A DNA stretch of 64,000 bases from Pseudoalteromonas piscicida (GCF_000238315.3 NZ_CP011924.1:2086501-2150500), one strand, 5' to 3'. Positions 48,001 through 56,406 are shown, numbered from the stretch's first letter. Program-made: numbers and translations. Notes: generated by a model from the sequence alone, not told the origin.

Positions 48001-48848
48001 GTCGTGGCTTATCAGGTACAGGTCCAAAAGCAGGTGGTCCAAACTACCTACTTCGCCTTGTGAAAGAAAAAGCGTCACCAGACAACGTCCAAATGACAGA
48101 TCTGACGCCTGATGAGCTAGAGATCCACCACTTCCCAGGTGCCGTTGAGCAAGTTGAAAAACTGATGCAAAACTCTAAGCGTGATGAGAAGATCTGGCGT
48201 CGTACTGCGCTTAATGACCGTGTTTCGGCAGTGCGTCAGCTACTTGCTAAAGTAGCAACAGTAGACATCATTGATGAGCTGGCGGATGATTTATCATTAA
48301 CGCTTTCTGATGCACGTGCTCAGCTAAACCGCTTAGAAAAGCGTATGCGTACTTACACAACACTACCGGGACCTACTGGTGAGTCGAACACGCTGCACTT
48401 AGAAGCGCGTGGTTGTGTAGTGGTATATGCCGATAAGAGTACGTCGTTCAACTTCTGGGCGATTTCAATTATCACAGCACTTGCTGCCGGTAACACAGTG
48501 ATCACAGTAGCCTCTGACTTATTCTATGAAGAAGCATTGGCATTTAGAGATAAGTTCATCTCAACTGGCGTTGCTGAAGGCGTATTCCAAGTAGCGAAGC
48601 AAAACCAGCTACAAGCGATTTTGGCACACCCTCACCTTGCAGGTGCTGTTGTGGCTGCGCGCTCTTCACGCCTTGGTTACTTCTCACAGCAACTTGCAGA
48701 GCGCAAAGGTGCTATCCTGCCTGTGATCAGTGCAGAGTACTACGATACGCTTATCAACCGTCTTGTGACTGAGAAAACCATCAGTATCGATACCACAGCT
48801 TCTGGTGGTAACACTTCACTGATGACACTTGTTGAAGACGAAGAGTAA
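45045..48848 (+). CDS. putA: Bifunctional proline dehydrogenase/P5C dehydrogenase PutA
   Basis: PutA oxidises proline to glutamate through P5C with channelling between its sites. ATG 45045 has GAGGG seven bases upstream. The 1267-residue protein starts with an alpha-helical arm domain, then the FAD-binding proline dehydrogenase barrel (about residues 130-480, with LVKGAYWDTEIK), then the P5C dehydrogenase (about 560-1030) with AETGGQNCMIVD and the catalytic Cys in SAGQRCSALR, and a C-terminal ALDH-superfamily domain (about 1040-1267). No RHH DNA-binding domain precedes the arm, so it is not a self-repressor. Confidence 0.97.
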   Translation: MLYNGDLTTNCPIRQKIRDFYRIDENAVIDHILPLAEVGVTARSRAWERARQMVLNIRRDQDGQNGVDALLNEFSLSTEEGVVLMCLAEALLRVPDKATQESLIRDKLAKGDWSSHLGSSDSLFVNASSWGLLVTGKMVNYSDKNKEEQFGVLKRTIGRLGEPVIRKSVNYAMKIMGKQFVMGETIQDAIDRAADKEQKGYVYSYDMLGEGARTMRDADRYFQSYMTAIHAIGKAAKGRGPIKSPGISVKLSAIHPRYEFTHRDRVMDELVPKLKELAIAAKEYDIGFTVDAEEADRLDISLDVIEAVFSDDALGDWNGFGLAVQAYQKRAIFVVEWVAELARRVGRKLMVRLVKGAYWDTEIKTTQQDGLEHFPVFTRKATTDVSYKACAIKLLEARDVLFPQFATHNAYTAATILEVAKGDNKGFEFQRLHGMGESLYDQIVENEGIQCRVYAPVGQHEDLLAYLVRRLLENGANSSFVNAIVDTTKPVESLLPDPVETLQGLRNRYNTQIKLPIELYGDERPNSKGKDLTDINDLTPFKENLDNWFNEHLIDESQVPEGHLAVRNPANHKQVIGSVPLHDEAHMQSVLANADAAFESWSQTSVEERANLLRRTADILERHHDELVAICIKEAGKVTQDSIDEVREAVDFCRYYAARAEELSKDERFEARGVILCISPWNFPLAIFLGQVAAAIVTGNTVIAKPAEQTSMIALRCIELMHTVGLPEHVVQPVIARGSEVGKHIVPDERIQAVMFTGSTETGTLISQILAERNDIQVPLIAETGGQNCMIVDSTALPEQVVDDVISSGFQSAGQRCSALRVLFLQEDVADGIIEMIQGALKELHIGDPSLLSTDVGPVIDEKALTTLTKHVDYMKSNGKLLFEAKIPDNSENGAYFFAPRLYEIADLSVLKREVFGPVVHVVRFKADQLDNVIDQINGTGYGLTMGVHSRIEERCEYLAKMSRAGNVYVNRNMIGAIVGVQPFGGRGLSGTGPKAGGPNYLLRLVKEKASPDNVQMTDLTPDELEIHHFPGAVEQVEKLMQNSKRDEKIWRRTALNDRVSAVRQLLAKVATVDIIDELADDLSLTLSDARAQLNRLEKRMRTYTTLPGPTGESNTLHLEARGCVVVYADKSTSFNFWAISIITALAAGNTVITVASDLFYEEALAFRDKFISTGVAEGVFQVAKQNQLQAILAHPHLAGAVVAARSSRLGYFSQQLAERKGAILPVISAEYYDTLINRLVTEKTISIDTTASGGNTSLMTLVEDEE

Positions 48849-48856
48849 GAGAATAT

Positions 48857-48882
48857 AAGTCGCTATGTTAGACATAGCGACT
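48857..48882 (+). terminator. Hairpin after putA
   Basis: AGTCGCTATG-TTAGA-CATAGCGACT, a strong stem just after the stop; followed by TTATT, so a partial terminator or RNA-stability element. Confidence 0.7.
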
Positions 48883-48893
48883 TTATTGAACAA

Positions 48894-48919
48894 AGCCAGC
48901 GCAAGCTGGCTTTAATTTT
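48894..48919 (+). terminator. Second terminator after putA
   Basis: AAAGCCAGC-GCAA-GCTGGCTTTAATTTTTT. It also ends the converging minus-strand HTH gene. Confidence 0.85.
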
Positions 48920-49183
48920 TTACGCAGCGCTTGATGTCCTTAATCCCACAATGACATTAACAATGTCCATTAAATAAACATCTTCAACCAAAGCAATCAC
49001 ATCATTCCATTTAGGATTGTATTCGTTATTCTCCCAGCGCCTTAATGTTCGCTCCTCTATACCATAACTTGCGGCTGATTCAGCTTGAGTAAAACCGCGA
49101 CTTTTACGTGCAAATCTAAGTATGGCAGCACCAAGCGGCGCGCGTTCAGAAATTAAAGGTTGGCTCATTAACATCACACTCAT
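48920..49183 (-). CDS. Cro/XRE-like HTH regulator
   Basis: The 87-residue protein has a helix-turn-helix (FTQAESAASYGIEERTLRRW followed by ENNEYNPKWNDVIAL) like small phage repressors. It is divergent from an S24-domain repressor across 218 bases rich in TTACGCA/TTTTGCG repeats. AAGGA precedes the start. No other phage gene is near, so the pair looks like an orphan switch. Confidence 0.7.
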   Translation of the reverse strand: MSVMLMSQPLISERAPLGAAILRFARKSRGFTQAESAASYGIEERTLRRWENNEYNPKWNDVIALVEDVYLMDIVNVIVGLRTSSAA

Positions 49184-49230
49184 TCCTTAAAAAATTGCGC
49201 AAATATATGACTTTTAGAAAAATCACTTAT

Positions 49231-49266
49231 TTACGCACTCACTGACTAAATGCATTCACTGCGTAA
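49231..49266. promoter_or_regulatory. Operator-like inverted repeat TTACGCA/TGCGTAA
   Basis: A perfect 7-bp inverted repeat with a 22-base spacer in the divergent region. Its half-site recurs at 49291-49297 (TTACGCA). Confidence 0.5.
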
Positions 49267-49319
49267 TTTAATGAAGATAATAGATCTATTTTTTACGCAT
49301 TACAACGAAAAAATGGATC

Positions 49320-49368
49320 TTTTTTGCGTCAAAAATGATTTTACTTCGCAAAAAATAGCCCATATAAT
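49320..49368 (+). promoter_or_regulatory. Promoter and operator of the S24 repressor gene
   Basis: TTTACT (49340-49345), 17-base spacer and TATAAT (49363-49368). A perfect inverted repeat TTTTTTGCG (49320-49328)/CGCAAAAAA (49347-49355) overlaps the -35 region, as expected of an autorepressed gene. Confidence 0.6.
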
Positions 49369-49401
49369 GACGCACACGTATCATTATTTAAGAGGCAACG
49401 C

Positions 49402-50085
49402 ATGGAACAAAGTCTCATGAGCCTAGCGGAGCGCGTAGAATATGCGATCAAGCCGGACAGTATTAGAGCTTTTGCGTTAAAAATTGATGTATCTGAAGGG
49501 ACGCTGCGCAGAATATTAAAAGGGGAAGACCCAAAACTCAGTGTGATTGAACGCATTGCTAAACAGGCCAACGTAGATTTGATGTGGCTCGTTACCGGGA
49601 TCCCACTTGATTGCAAAACCGAATCACCAATCATCCAGCAAAGTATTACCTTGGAAGACTTCAATGAAGACTTTGTTGTTGTGCCTGGCTACCATGTCTC
49701 TGTCAGCACCGGTTATGGCGCATTTAACCAAAGTGCCGAGGTTGCACGTTATCTTGCATTTAGAAAAAAGTGGATTGAATTTAAAAACCTAGATAAGTCA
49801 CAGCTGGTCGTGGTGTTTGCCAAAGGCGACTCTATGGAACCCACTATTCACAATAACAATACAATTTTAGTGGATTTATCGGATAAAAAGTTAAGCGAAG
49901 GTCTGATCTATGTTGTCCGCCTTGGTGAAGAGCTTTATGCCAAGCGCTTACAACAAAACTTTGATGGCTCAGTACGCTTGATTAGCGATAATAAAGAATA
50001 CAGGGAACAAGTTGTGATGCCGAATGAATTGGAGCAGCTGGAAATTCTCGGTAAAGTGGTATGGATTGGTAAAGATCTAATTTAA
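49402..50085 (+). CDS. Phage-type repressor with S24 (LexA-like) domain
   Basis: The 227-residue protein has an N-terminal HTH (about residues 20-75, SIRAFALKIDVSEGTLRRIL) and a C-terminal LexA/CI-like domain with the catalytic Ser (FAKGDSMEPTIH, Ser144) and Lys (LYAKRLQ, Lys181). The usual Ala-Gly or Cys-Gly cleavage site is replaced by a TGYGAF context near residue 105, so RecA-stimulated self-cleavage is uncertain. It is divergent from the XRE gene and is followed 7 bases later by a LysE-family gene. Confidence 0.87.
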   Translation: MEQSLMSLAERVEYAIKPDSIRAFALKIDVSEGTLRRILKGEDPKLSVIERIAKQANVDLMWLVTGIPLDCKTESPIIQQSITLEDFNEDFVVVPGYHVSVSTGYGAFNQSAEVARYLAFRKKWIEFKNLDKSQLVVVFAKGDSMEPTIHNNNTILVDLSDKKLSEGLIYVVRLGEELYAKRLQQNFDGSVRLISDNKEYREQVVMPNELEQLEILGKVVWIGKDLI

Positions 50086-50092
50086 TAATACG

Positions 50093-50728
50093 ATGCTAAA
50101 TCTTGAATACTTATTCTCATTTTTAATCGCCAGCATGGTAATTGCCGTGGCACCGGGCCCATCCAATGCGTTTTTAATGGCGCAGACCTTTACTAATGGC
50201 CGCGCTGCTGGCATGCAGAGCGCATTAGGCTTTGCACTCGGTGGGGTGATCCACACACTCTTTGCCGTTGTCGGCTTATCGGCACTCCTAAAAGCCTCAG
50301 AGACCGCCTATACCACAGTACAATACCTCGGCGCAGCTTACTTAGCTTATCTAGGTGTAATGACTATCAAAGAGACGCTTGGGAAGGGGCAGATAGCTTG
50401 CGAGGAAAAACCACACGTTAGCACCAAAAAGCCTAAAAACGTGATGTTCCAAGCAATGATGACGGAAGTCTTAAATCCCAAAGTCGCCTTGTTTTTTATT
50501 GCTTTTATTCCTCAGTTTGTCGATAGTAGCTTGACGACCTCGACAACGATGCAACTGGCCATGTTTGGCTTACTTTATCCTATTTTAGCTTTTCCCATCG
50601 ACTGCATGTACATCTACGGTGGTGATAAAATCGCGGGCTATTTTAGGCAGCATCCCGCAGCGCCGGTGTGGATTGATCGAATTTCAGGCTTAATTTTTAT
50701 CGCATTGGCAGTCAACTTATTACTCTAA
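50093..50728 (+). CDS. LysE/RhtB-family amino-acid exporter
   Basis: The 211-residue protein has six hydrophobic segments and the family motif VAPGPSNAFLMAQTFTNGRA near the N-terminus, then QAMMTEVLNPKVALFFIAFI. Family members export amino acids or homoserine lactones; the substrate here is unknown. It follows the repressor gene by 7 bases and may be under its control. Confidence 0.87.
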   Translation: MLNLEYLFSFLIASMVIAVAPGPSNAFLMAQTFTNGRAAGMQSALGFALGGVIHTLFAVVGLSALLKASETAYTTVQYLGAAYLAYLGVMTIKETLGKGQIACEEKPHVSTKKPKNVMFQAMMTEVLNPKVALFFIAFIPQFVDSSLTTSTTMQLAMFGLLYPILAFPIDCMYIYGGDKIAGYFRQHPAAPVWIDRISGLIFIALAVNLLL

Positions 50729-50756
50729 ACAGTTACGCAAAATAGGAGCAGTACAC

Positions 50757-51215
50757 ATGCAAAAACGTTCACAGCCACTGCCAGCTAAAAAGCATATTGC
50801 TTTGGTTGCACACGATGGCATGAAACCAGCCCTACTTGAGTGGTGTCAGACTCACTTAGATAGCCTTAAACAGCACAAGCTTTACGCTACGGGCACAACG
50901 GGTAACCTAATAGAAAAGCATACTGGTTTAGAAGTAACAAAGCTATTTAGTGGCCCAATGGGTGGCGACCAGCAAATTGGTGCCAAAATTGCGGAGCAAG
51001 ATGTTCATGTCTTGATTTTCTTTTGGGATCCGCTGGCGTCACAGCCTCACGATCCGGATGTAAAAGCACTGTTGAGACTCGCTGCTGTTTGGAATATTCC
51101 CGTCGCCTGTAATGAAGCGACAGCAGATTTACTGATGGCGTGCGATAAAATGAGCCAGCCAATCGCAAGACATTTACCTGATTATGAGCAGTACCTTGCT
51201 AGTCGCTTAGATTGA
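50757..51215 (+). CDS. mgsA: Methylglyoxal synthase
   Basis: MgsA turns dihydroxyacetone phosphate into methylglyoxal and phosphate, relieving sugar-phosphate stress. The 152-residue protein has KKHIALVAHDGMKPALLEW, the phosphate-binding YATGTTGNLIEKHTGL and LFSGPMGGDQQIGAKIAEQD with the catalytic Asp, and FFWDPLASQPHDPDVKALLR. AATAGGAGCAG gives a ribosome-binding site. Confidence 0.96.
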   Translation: MQKRSQPLPAKKHIALVAHDGMKPALLEWCQTHLDSLKQHKLYATGTTGNLIEKHTGLEVTKLFSGPMGGDQQIGAKIAEQDVHVLIFFWDPLASQPHDPDVKALLRLAAVWNIPVACNEATADLLMACDKMSQPIARHLPDYEQYLASRLD

Positions 51216-51260
51216 TGGATAGAAGCGGCTAGTGACCGCTTCTTTGATTTTTGACTTCGA

Positions 51261-52619
51261 TTACTTAAATATTTTATCCGCCCACTTAGTCAGGCCTGCA
51301 GTAACACTACCAAAGTTATCCCCGTTCACCATTTCAATATCACCAATTTGCTGTGCAAGCGTTGCCTTGAGTAACGGTGATTGTGCACTACCGCCAGTCA
51401 GATAAATTACATCGGGTTTTGATCCCGCTTGATGAATCGCTTCTTTCGCAAGCATGTCCATCTGTTCTAAGTTCGACATGATGGACTCGGCAAAATCTTG
51501 CTGCGTAAATTCAGAGGTTAACTGTGGCTCAATAAAACCAAGATTGGCATTAAACTTTGCTTGCTCAGAGAGTGCTATCTTACCAAGCTCACCTTCACGA
51601 ACCACTTGATGGGTAAGTTTGTTCTGTTGAATATGAAGTAAACGCGCCAGCTTTTGCGGCTCGGCGACATCTCGCAACATGCTTTGCAATTCTCGCGCTA
51701 ATTTATCGCTGTAGAAGTCTAGTTGAGACTGAATATCATTGATTTTACATGCCTGCCAATACAGTTGACTAGGCATCGGCAAACCTGAACTCATGTTAGA
51801 ACCTAGACCACACAACGGCATTAATTGGTGATAAGCTAGCGCAATGTCTAAGTCGTTACCGCCGATACGTTTGCCCGTATGCGCTAAAAAGTCTTGTTGG
51901 CGCTGTGTGTTATTGCGATAGCTTGGCCCCATTCGGACAAACGAACAATCGCTAGTACCACCGCCGATATCAACCACCAGCACAAGTTTATCTTGCTGAA
52001 GACGGCTTTCGTACTCAATCCCCGCTGCGAGCGGTTCGAAGAGAAAATCCACTTCCTTAAACCCAGCTCTTTTTGCGGCGGTGGTAAGAATATTAACCGC
52101 TTGTTGGTTGCTTTCTTCTCCACCGACGGACTGAAAGTTAACAGGTCGACCAATCACAGTGTCGGTGATGGACTGTTGCAACTGCGACTCGGCACGGCGC
52201 TTAATCTCCATCATCATCGCCGCAGCAATATCTTCAAAGAAGGCGATTTGTTGAGGTTTAAGCCCAACCGCACCAAAGAAGGACTTGGGTGATTTTACAA
52301 AAAAACCTTCTTCGGGAAATTCGATATACTCAGAAATCGCCGCTTGACCAAAAAAAACGCCCGCTTCATGCGCTTCTAAATCGAGATCGCGTTTGGCTTG
52401 CTGTGCTACCGTTAGCAGCCCTTGGCGAGACTGTGTGTAGACTGGATCTGGTTCACTCAGATGACGGTTAACAAATGCAGGAATTAACGCATTGTGCATC
52501 GCATACATAGTCGAAGGCAGGTAATATTTATCTTGCTCGAGACGCAGTAAGTCCACTTCATCATTTTGCATGACACCCATCGCACAATTAGAACTTCCGT
52601 AATCAAACCCGACTTTCAT
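51261..52619 (-). CDS. yegD: Hsp70-family chaperone, YegD-like
   Basis: The 452-residue protein has the actin/Hsp70 ATPase motifs: phosphate-1 VGFDYGSSNCAMGVM, connect region VLVVDIGGGTSDCSFVRM, and adenosine motif VIYLTGGSAQSPLLKATL. It lacks the Hsp70 substrate-binding domain, as do YegD proteins. Specific role unknown. Its 5' end is duplicated 173 bases upstream (52755-52865). Confidence 0.88.
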   Translation of the reverse strand: MKVGFDYGSSNCAMGVMQNDEVDLLRLEQDKYYLPSTMYAMHNALIPAFVNRHLSEPDPVYTQSRQGLLTVAQQAKRDLDLEAHEAGVFFGQAAISEYIEFPEEGFFVKSPKSFFGAVGLKPQQIAFFEDIAAAMMMEIKRRAESQLQQSITDTVIGRPVNFQSVGGEESNQQAVNILTTAAKRAGFKEVDFLFEPLAAGIEYESRLQQDKLVLVVDIGGGTSDCSFVRMGPSYRNNTQRQQDFLAHTGKRIGGNDLDIALAYHQLMPLCGLGSNMSSGLPMPSQLYWQACKINDIQSQLDFYSDKLARELQSMLRDVAEPQKLARLLHIQQNKLTHQVVREGELGKIALSEQAKFNANLGFIEPQLTSEFTQQDFAESIMSNLEQMDMLAKEAIHQAGSKPDVIYLTGGSAQSPLLKATLAQQIGDIEMVNGDNFGSVTAGLTKWADKIFK

Positions 52620-52865
52620 TCTCTACCTCAAACTGCTGAAAAGTCGCGAAGTGTATCATGGTTGTCGTTATTGTCAGATGAATTTATCTAGGTTCTCACA
52701 TCCTTTATAGGCTTGTCGTGGAATGAAACCGTTTTGCATAACACACTAGGCATTGCACAATGAGAGCTTCCGTAATCAAACCCGACTTTCATTCTCTACC
52801 TCAAACTGCTGAAAAGTCGCGAAGTGTATTATGGTTGTCGTTATTGTCAGATGAATTTATCTAGG
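52582..52865. repeat. Direct repeat of the yegD 5' end, 111 bp, 173 bp apart
   Basis: 52582-52692 (first 13 codons of yegD and its upstream DNA) recurs at 52755-52865 with a few changes. Between them, at 52690-52730 on the minus strand, lies a diverged copy of the last codons of the diguanylate cyclase gene (FHDKPIKDVRT then stop, against FHNKPIKDVGT). So a unit joining the cyclase tail to the yegD start was duplicated. Confidence 0.8.
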
Positions 52866-53129
52866 GCCTGTTGATCTTTCAAGTTTGTTTTTGCAGCAGT
52901 TTGACTGGTATTTATACAAGGCAGAGCCTGCGTAGCATAGTTATTCTATGTAAGTCAGGTGATAACACAGTAGAAATGCCAGTCAAGCGCTGCCCTTTGG
53001 GTTCACCTGAGTGCGCTTTGTTCATTGTTGCTCAACTTTTGCCTAGATTACTAGGCGGCAAGTCGAGCGTCGCTACCAAAACACACTCAGAAGAACAAAA
53101 ATCAAACAGCAAAGGTCAACAGGCCCTAG
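52861..53129. mobile_element. MITE-like element, about 269 bp
   Basis: Ends are CTAGGGCCTGTTGATCTTTC and, reversed, CTAGGGCCTGTTGACCTTTG: 18 of 20 match. CTAG at both edges may be the target duplication. Inside are further inverted repeats (TTGACTGGTATTT/AAATGCCAGTCAA; CTCAACTTTTGCCTAG/CTAGGCGGCAAGTCGAG). There is no transposase; the open frame inside is not credible. Confidence 0.75.
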
Positions 53130-53852
53130 GTTCCAACATCCTTAATTGGTTTGTTGTGGAAAGCATAGCGCACGCTGTCAGATTGCTTGGCTTGATATAT
53201 AGCGGAATCTGCCTGTTGGATCCCAGTCTCGATATCGAGGTTATTAAACAGACTGACGCCGATACTAATCCGACAACTTAGCTTATTGCCTTCAAAGAGA
53301 TATGGCTTATCTACCTTGTTGATTATTTGCTGGCAGATCCCAACCACATGAGATTCGGCTTGAGGCTGTTGTGGAGATAAGTGAGTGATTAAAATCACAA
53401 ACTCATCGCCTCCCCAACGGATCACCACATCATCTTGGCGTACGCTAGCACACAAACGCTGGGCAACCGCCTTAAGTAGCTGGTCCCCCACATGGTGGCC
53501 ATGCAAGTCATTTACTTTTTTAAAATCGTCAAGGTCCAAAAACAAGATTGCGCTATAACTACCAAGCTGCTGACCTATACGGAGCTGCTCCGTTAACCCA
53601 TGTTGGAGAACATGGCGATTCGGTAGCTCGGTTAATTGGTCATGATACGCCAGCTTCTCGGCTTCAAGATACTCCAACTTACGGTCATTGATATCCCGAG
53701 ATAACACGATAAAACGTGTTTCTGCATGATTATCGCTTGCAGTGACAACCTTACGGGCAATAGAGACCTCAAACCAACGCTCGCCAACAGGCGTAGACAA
53801 GTGAATATGGCTACCATGTGAGTAGCCGTTAACTTTTGCTTCCTGTAATGCC
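53126..53852 (-). pseudogene. Duplicated 3' part of the diguanylate cyclase gene
   Basis: It encodes the same sequence as residues about 102-342 of the full gene at 54107-55138, including the intact RWGGDEF and inhibitory RQDD site, but lacks the first 100 residues and its promoter. In front of it is the second MITE body. An ATG in the junction (53863) could give a 245-residue protein with a full GGDEF domain if it were transcribed by read-through from the upstream gene, so activity cannot be excluded. Confidence 0.85.
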
Positions 53853-54110
53853 TGATCTTTCAAGTTTGTTTTTGCAGCAGTTTGACAGGTATTTATACAA
53901 GGCAGAGCCTGCGTAGCATAGTTATTCTATGTAAGTCAGGTGATAACACAGTAGAAATGCCAGTCAAGCGCTGCCCTTTGGGTTCACCTGAGTGCGCTTT
54001 GTTCATTGTTGCTCAACTTTTGCCTAGATTACTAGGCGGCAAGTCGAGCGTCGCTACCAAAACACACTCAGAAGAACAAAAATCAAACAGCAAAGGTCAA
54101 CAGGCCCTAG
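53853..54110. mobile_element. Second MITE copy, left end shortened
   Basis: Same as the element at 52861-53129 but the first eleven bases are missing at the duplication junction (CCTGATC in place of CCTGTTGATC). It arose by the tandem duplication rather than by separate insertion. Confidence 0.75.
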
Positions 54111-55138
54111 GTTCCAACATCCTTAATTGGTTTGTTGTGGAAAGCATAGCGCACGCTGTCAGATTGCTTGGCTTGATATATAGCGGAATCTGCCTGTTGG
54201 ATCCCAGTCTCGATATCGAGGTTATTAAACAGACTGACGCCGATACTAATCCGACAACTTAGCTTATTGCCTTCAAAGAGATATGGCTTATCTACCTTGT
54301 TGATTATTTGCTGGCAGATCCCAACCACATGAGATTCGGCTTGAGGCTGTTGTGGAGATAAGTGAGTGATTAAAATCACAAACTCATCGCCTCCCCAACG
54401 GATCACCACATCATCTTGGCGTACGCTAGCACACAAACGCTGGGCAACCGCCTTAAGTAGCTGGTCCCCCACATGGTGGCCATGCAAGTCATTTACTTTT
54501 TTAAAATCGTCAAGGTCCAAAAACAAGATTGCGCTATAACTACCAAGCTGCTGACCTATACGGAGCTGCTCCGTTAACCCATGTTGGAGAACATGGCGAT
54601 TCGGTAGCTCGGTTAATTGGTCATGATACGCCAGCTTCTCGGCTTCAAGATACTCCAACTTACGGTCATTGATATCCCGAGATAACACGATAAAACGTGT
54701 TTCTGCATGATTATCGCTTGCAGTGACAACCTTACGGGCAATAGAGACCTCAAACCAACGCTCGCCAACAGGCGTAGACAAGTGAATATGGCTACCATGT
54801 GAGTAGCCGTTAACTTTTGCTTCCTGTAATGCCTGCATCACTATTTTAGCGGCTTGCTCTGGCATCACTTCAGTCACCGTATGGCCAATCAATTGTTCTG
54901 CTGGCGCGACTAATAACTCAGGGCGGAGTATTCTGGCGTCCCAGTGTCGCCCCTCTTCGTCCAGTTCAAACATCAAGTCCGGCATCGCACTCAATGTCGA
55001 CGCCAATTCCTCATAGCTCGGTTGCGCCAAAGCTTGAGTGCGGGCCATACGACGGTCCTTAATCATGAGGCGTTGCAACATCCTGTTCCATAATTCTATA
55101 AACTTGAACTTTGCAATTTGAAACATGCCAATGAACAC
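54107..55138 (-). CDS. PAS-GGDEF diguanylate cyclase
   Basis: The 343-residue protein has an N-terminal basic region, a PAS-like domain (about residues 45-155, LMFELDEEGRHWDARILRPE) and a GGDEF domain (about 170-335) with intact RWGGDEF and the RxxD inhibitory site (RQDD) five residues before it. No membrane helix is evident. Its last residues and stop codon abut the MITE: the TAG lies in the element's CTAG edge. It seems to have stood directly upstream of yegD before the insertion and duplication. Confidence 0.92.
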   Translation of the reverse strand: MFIGMFQIAKFKFIELWNRMLQRLMIKDRRMARTQALAQPSYEELASTLSAMPDLMFELDEEGRHWDARILRPELLVAPAEQLIGHTVTEVMPEQAAKIVMQALQEAKVNGYSHGSHIHLSTPVGERWFEVSIARKVVTASDNHAETRFIVLSRDINDRKLEYLEAEKLAYHDQLTELPNRHVLQHGLTEQLRIGQQLGSYSAILFLDLDDFKKVNDLHGHHVGDQLLKAVAQRLCASVRQDDVVIRWGGDEFVILITHLSPQQPQAESHVVGICQQIINKVDKPYLFEGNKLSCRISIGVSLFNNLDIETGIQQADSAIYQAKQSDSVRYAFHNKPIKDVGT

Positions 55139-55253
55139 AGCTCATCTACAGCTATCGTTATAAAAATAATATACCAATTTTGCGAATTATGACTAATTAC
55201 CGACTGCATCATAAAAATATTTTCATGTCATCGGCTTCGAAGGAGAAAAGCAA

Positions 55254-55281
55254 TTGACGAATTGATAATAATTCCTATAAT
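55254..55281 (+). promoter_or_regulatory. Sigma-70 promoter of the spo0M-like gene
   Basis: TTGACG (55254-55259), 16-base spacer, TATAAT (55276-55281). The transcript leader would be about 47 bases. It is the best promoter match in the region and likely drives at least the first gene of the stress cluster. Confidence 0.7.
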
Positions 55282-55334
55282 CGACACGGCAGCGCTTTCC
55301 ATGATGGAAGGTCACAAGATATATAAGGATGACT

Positions 55335-56117
55335 ATGTCTTTTTTCAAAAAAGCCCTTGGCGCAGTCGGTATCGGTGCAGCAAAAGTAGATACCATCTTA
55401 GAAACCCATCACGCCTCCCCTGGCGAAGAAATTTCTGGAACGGTTAAAATCATCGGTGGCAAAGTTGCTCAAGAGATCAACAAAATAGATCTTAACGTAA
55501 TGTGCAACTACACAGTTGAAAGAGAAGACAGTGAAGGTGAAACAACGACCATCACTAAAAACCACACCCTTGCTAAATTTCAAATCAACGAACGATTTAC
55601 TATCGAACCCGGTGATGAAAAGCACATTCCATTCGCGCTTGACCTCGCTGAAGAAACCCCGCTTACTGTTGGCCAATCCAAAACTTGGATCGCTACCAAC
55701 CTTGATATTGATATGGCGCTCGACAAGTCAGATAGGGACTATTTACATATCGTACCTACCGAGCTACAACAAGCGGCTATCGATGCGATGGAAGCGCTTG
55801 GCTTTAAACTTTATGAATCAGACTGTGAAGGTATTGATGAAGTATCATTCTCACGCCTGCCATTCGTACAAGAACTAGAGTTTAAAACGATCACAGGTGA
55901 CTTCCATGGTCGCTTTGATGAAGTAGAAATGGTTTTCTTTAATCGTGGTGAGCAACTCGAAATCATCTTTGAGATTGATCGCAAAGCGCGAGGCTTTAAA
56001 GGCTTCTTTGCGGAGGCGCTAGACCTTGATGAGTCAAAAGCCAGATTGTTGATAGATGAAGCAGATTTAGAAGACCTAGAAGATGCTATCTATGACATTC
56101 TAGAGGCGAATTGCTAA
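55335..56117 (+). CDS. Spo0M-family (sporulation-control, arrestin-fold) protein
   Basis: The 260-residue protein starts MSFFKKALGAVGIGAAKVDT, has the HHASPGEEISGTVKIIGGK beta-sandwich opening, the IEPGDEKHIPFALDLAEETP segment and a C-terminal acidic helical end. This is the Spo0M family, named from Bacillus but common in bacteria that do not sporulate; it has an arrestin-like fold and unclear role. ATG 55335 has AAGGA at a good distance; ATG 55329 would overlap it. It is the first gene of a PspA-containing cluster. Confidence 0.85.
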   Translation: MSFFKKALGAVGIGAAKVDTILETHHASPGEEISGTVKIIGGKVAQEINKIDLNVMCNYTVEREDSEGETTTITKNHTLAKFQINERFTIEPGDEKHIPFALDLAEETPLTVGQSKTWIATNLDIDMALDKSDRDYLHIVPTELQQAAIDAMEALGFKLYESDCEGIDEVSFSRLPFVQELEFKTITGDFHGRFDEVEMVFFNRGEQLEIIFEIDRKARGFKGFFAEALDLDESKARLLIDEADLEDLEDAIYDILEANC

Positions 56118-56406
56118 GGTATATTAACCTTATAGTATTGATAGATTTATATTGATGCTTTGGTGATCGTTGCATTCATACGAATGCAACTTCTATATGA
56201 ACAAACTCTATTATTATCCCAGTCCACCTAACGCTATGGTTTATGTTAATACAAATGTTAAGGTGTATAGGTAATAACTTTCTAGACTGATTTATTGTTA
56301 CAATTTAAGCCCCTTTAACATGCCGATCACGGCACGTTTGAGTTGACTTAAACTCAATAAAACAGCACATTAAAACGAATGGTCAAGGTAGATTAGGTGA
56401 CAATGA
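56118..56406. other. Gap of 289 bases between the spo0M-like and lipoprotein genes
   Basis: Contains a short stem GCCG-ATCA-CGGC (56322-56333) and A/T-rich DNA. A separate promoter for the following genes is possible but I cannot point to a convincing one. Confidence 0.4.

Larger units (their letters stand above)
52872..54833. repeat. 981-bp tandem duplication
   Basis: 52872-53852 and 53853-54833 are nearly identical; I noticed one difference, T against A in the TTTGACTGG/TTTGACAGG context (near 52905 and 53886). Each unit holds the MITE body plus the 3' two thirds of the diguanylate cyclase gene. The junction lies at CCTG, which is also present at the MITE edge, so short homology may have mediated it. 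Confidence 0.9.

Noticed and set aside
49341..49664. Minus-strand frame across the S24 repressor gene
   Set aside because: It is antisense to a clear HTH/S24 gene and covers its promoter.
52871..54262. Frames at 52871-53281 and 53882-54262
   Set aside because: They run through the MITE and the antisense of the cyclase 3' end; the same peptide appears twice only because of the 981-bp duplication.
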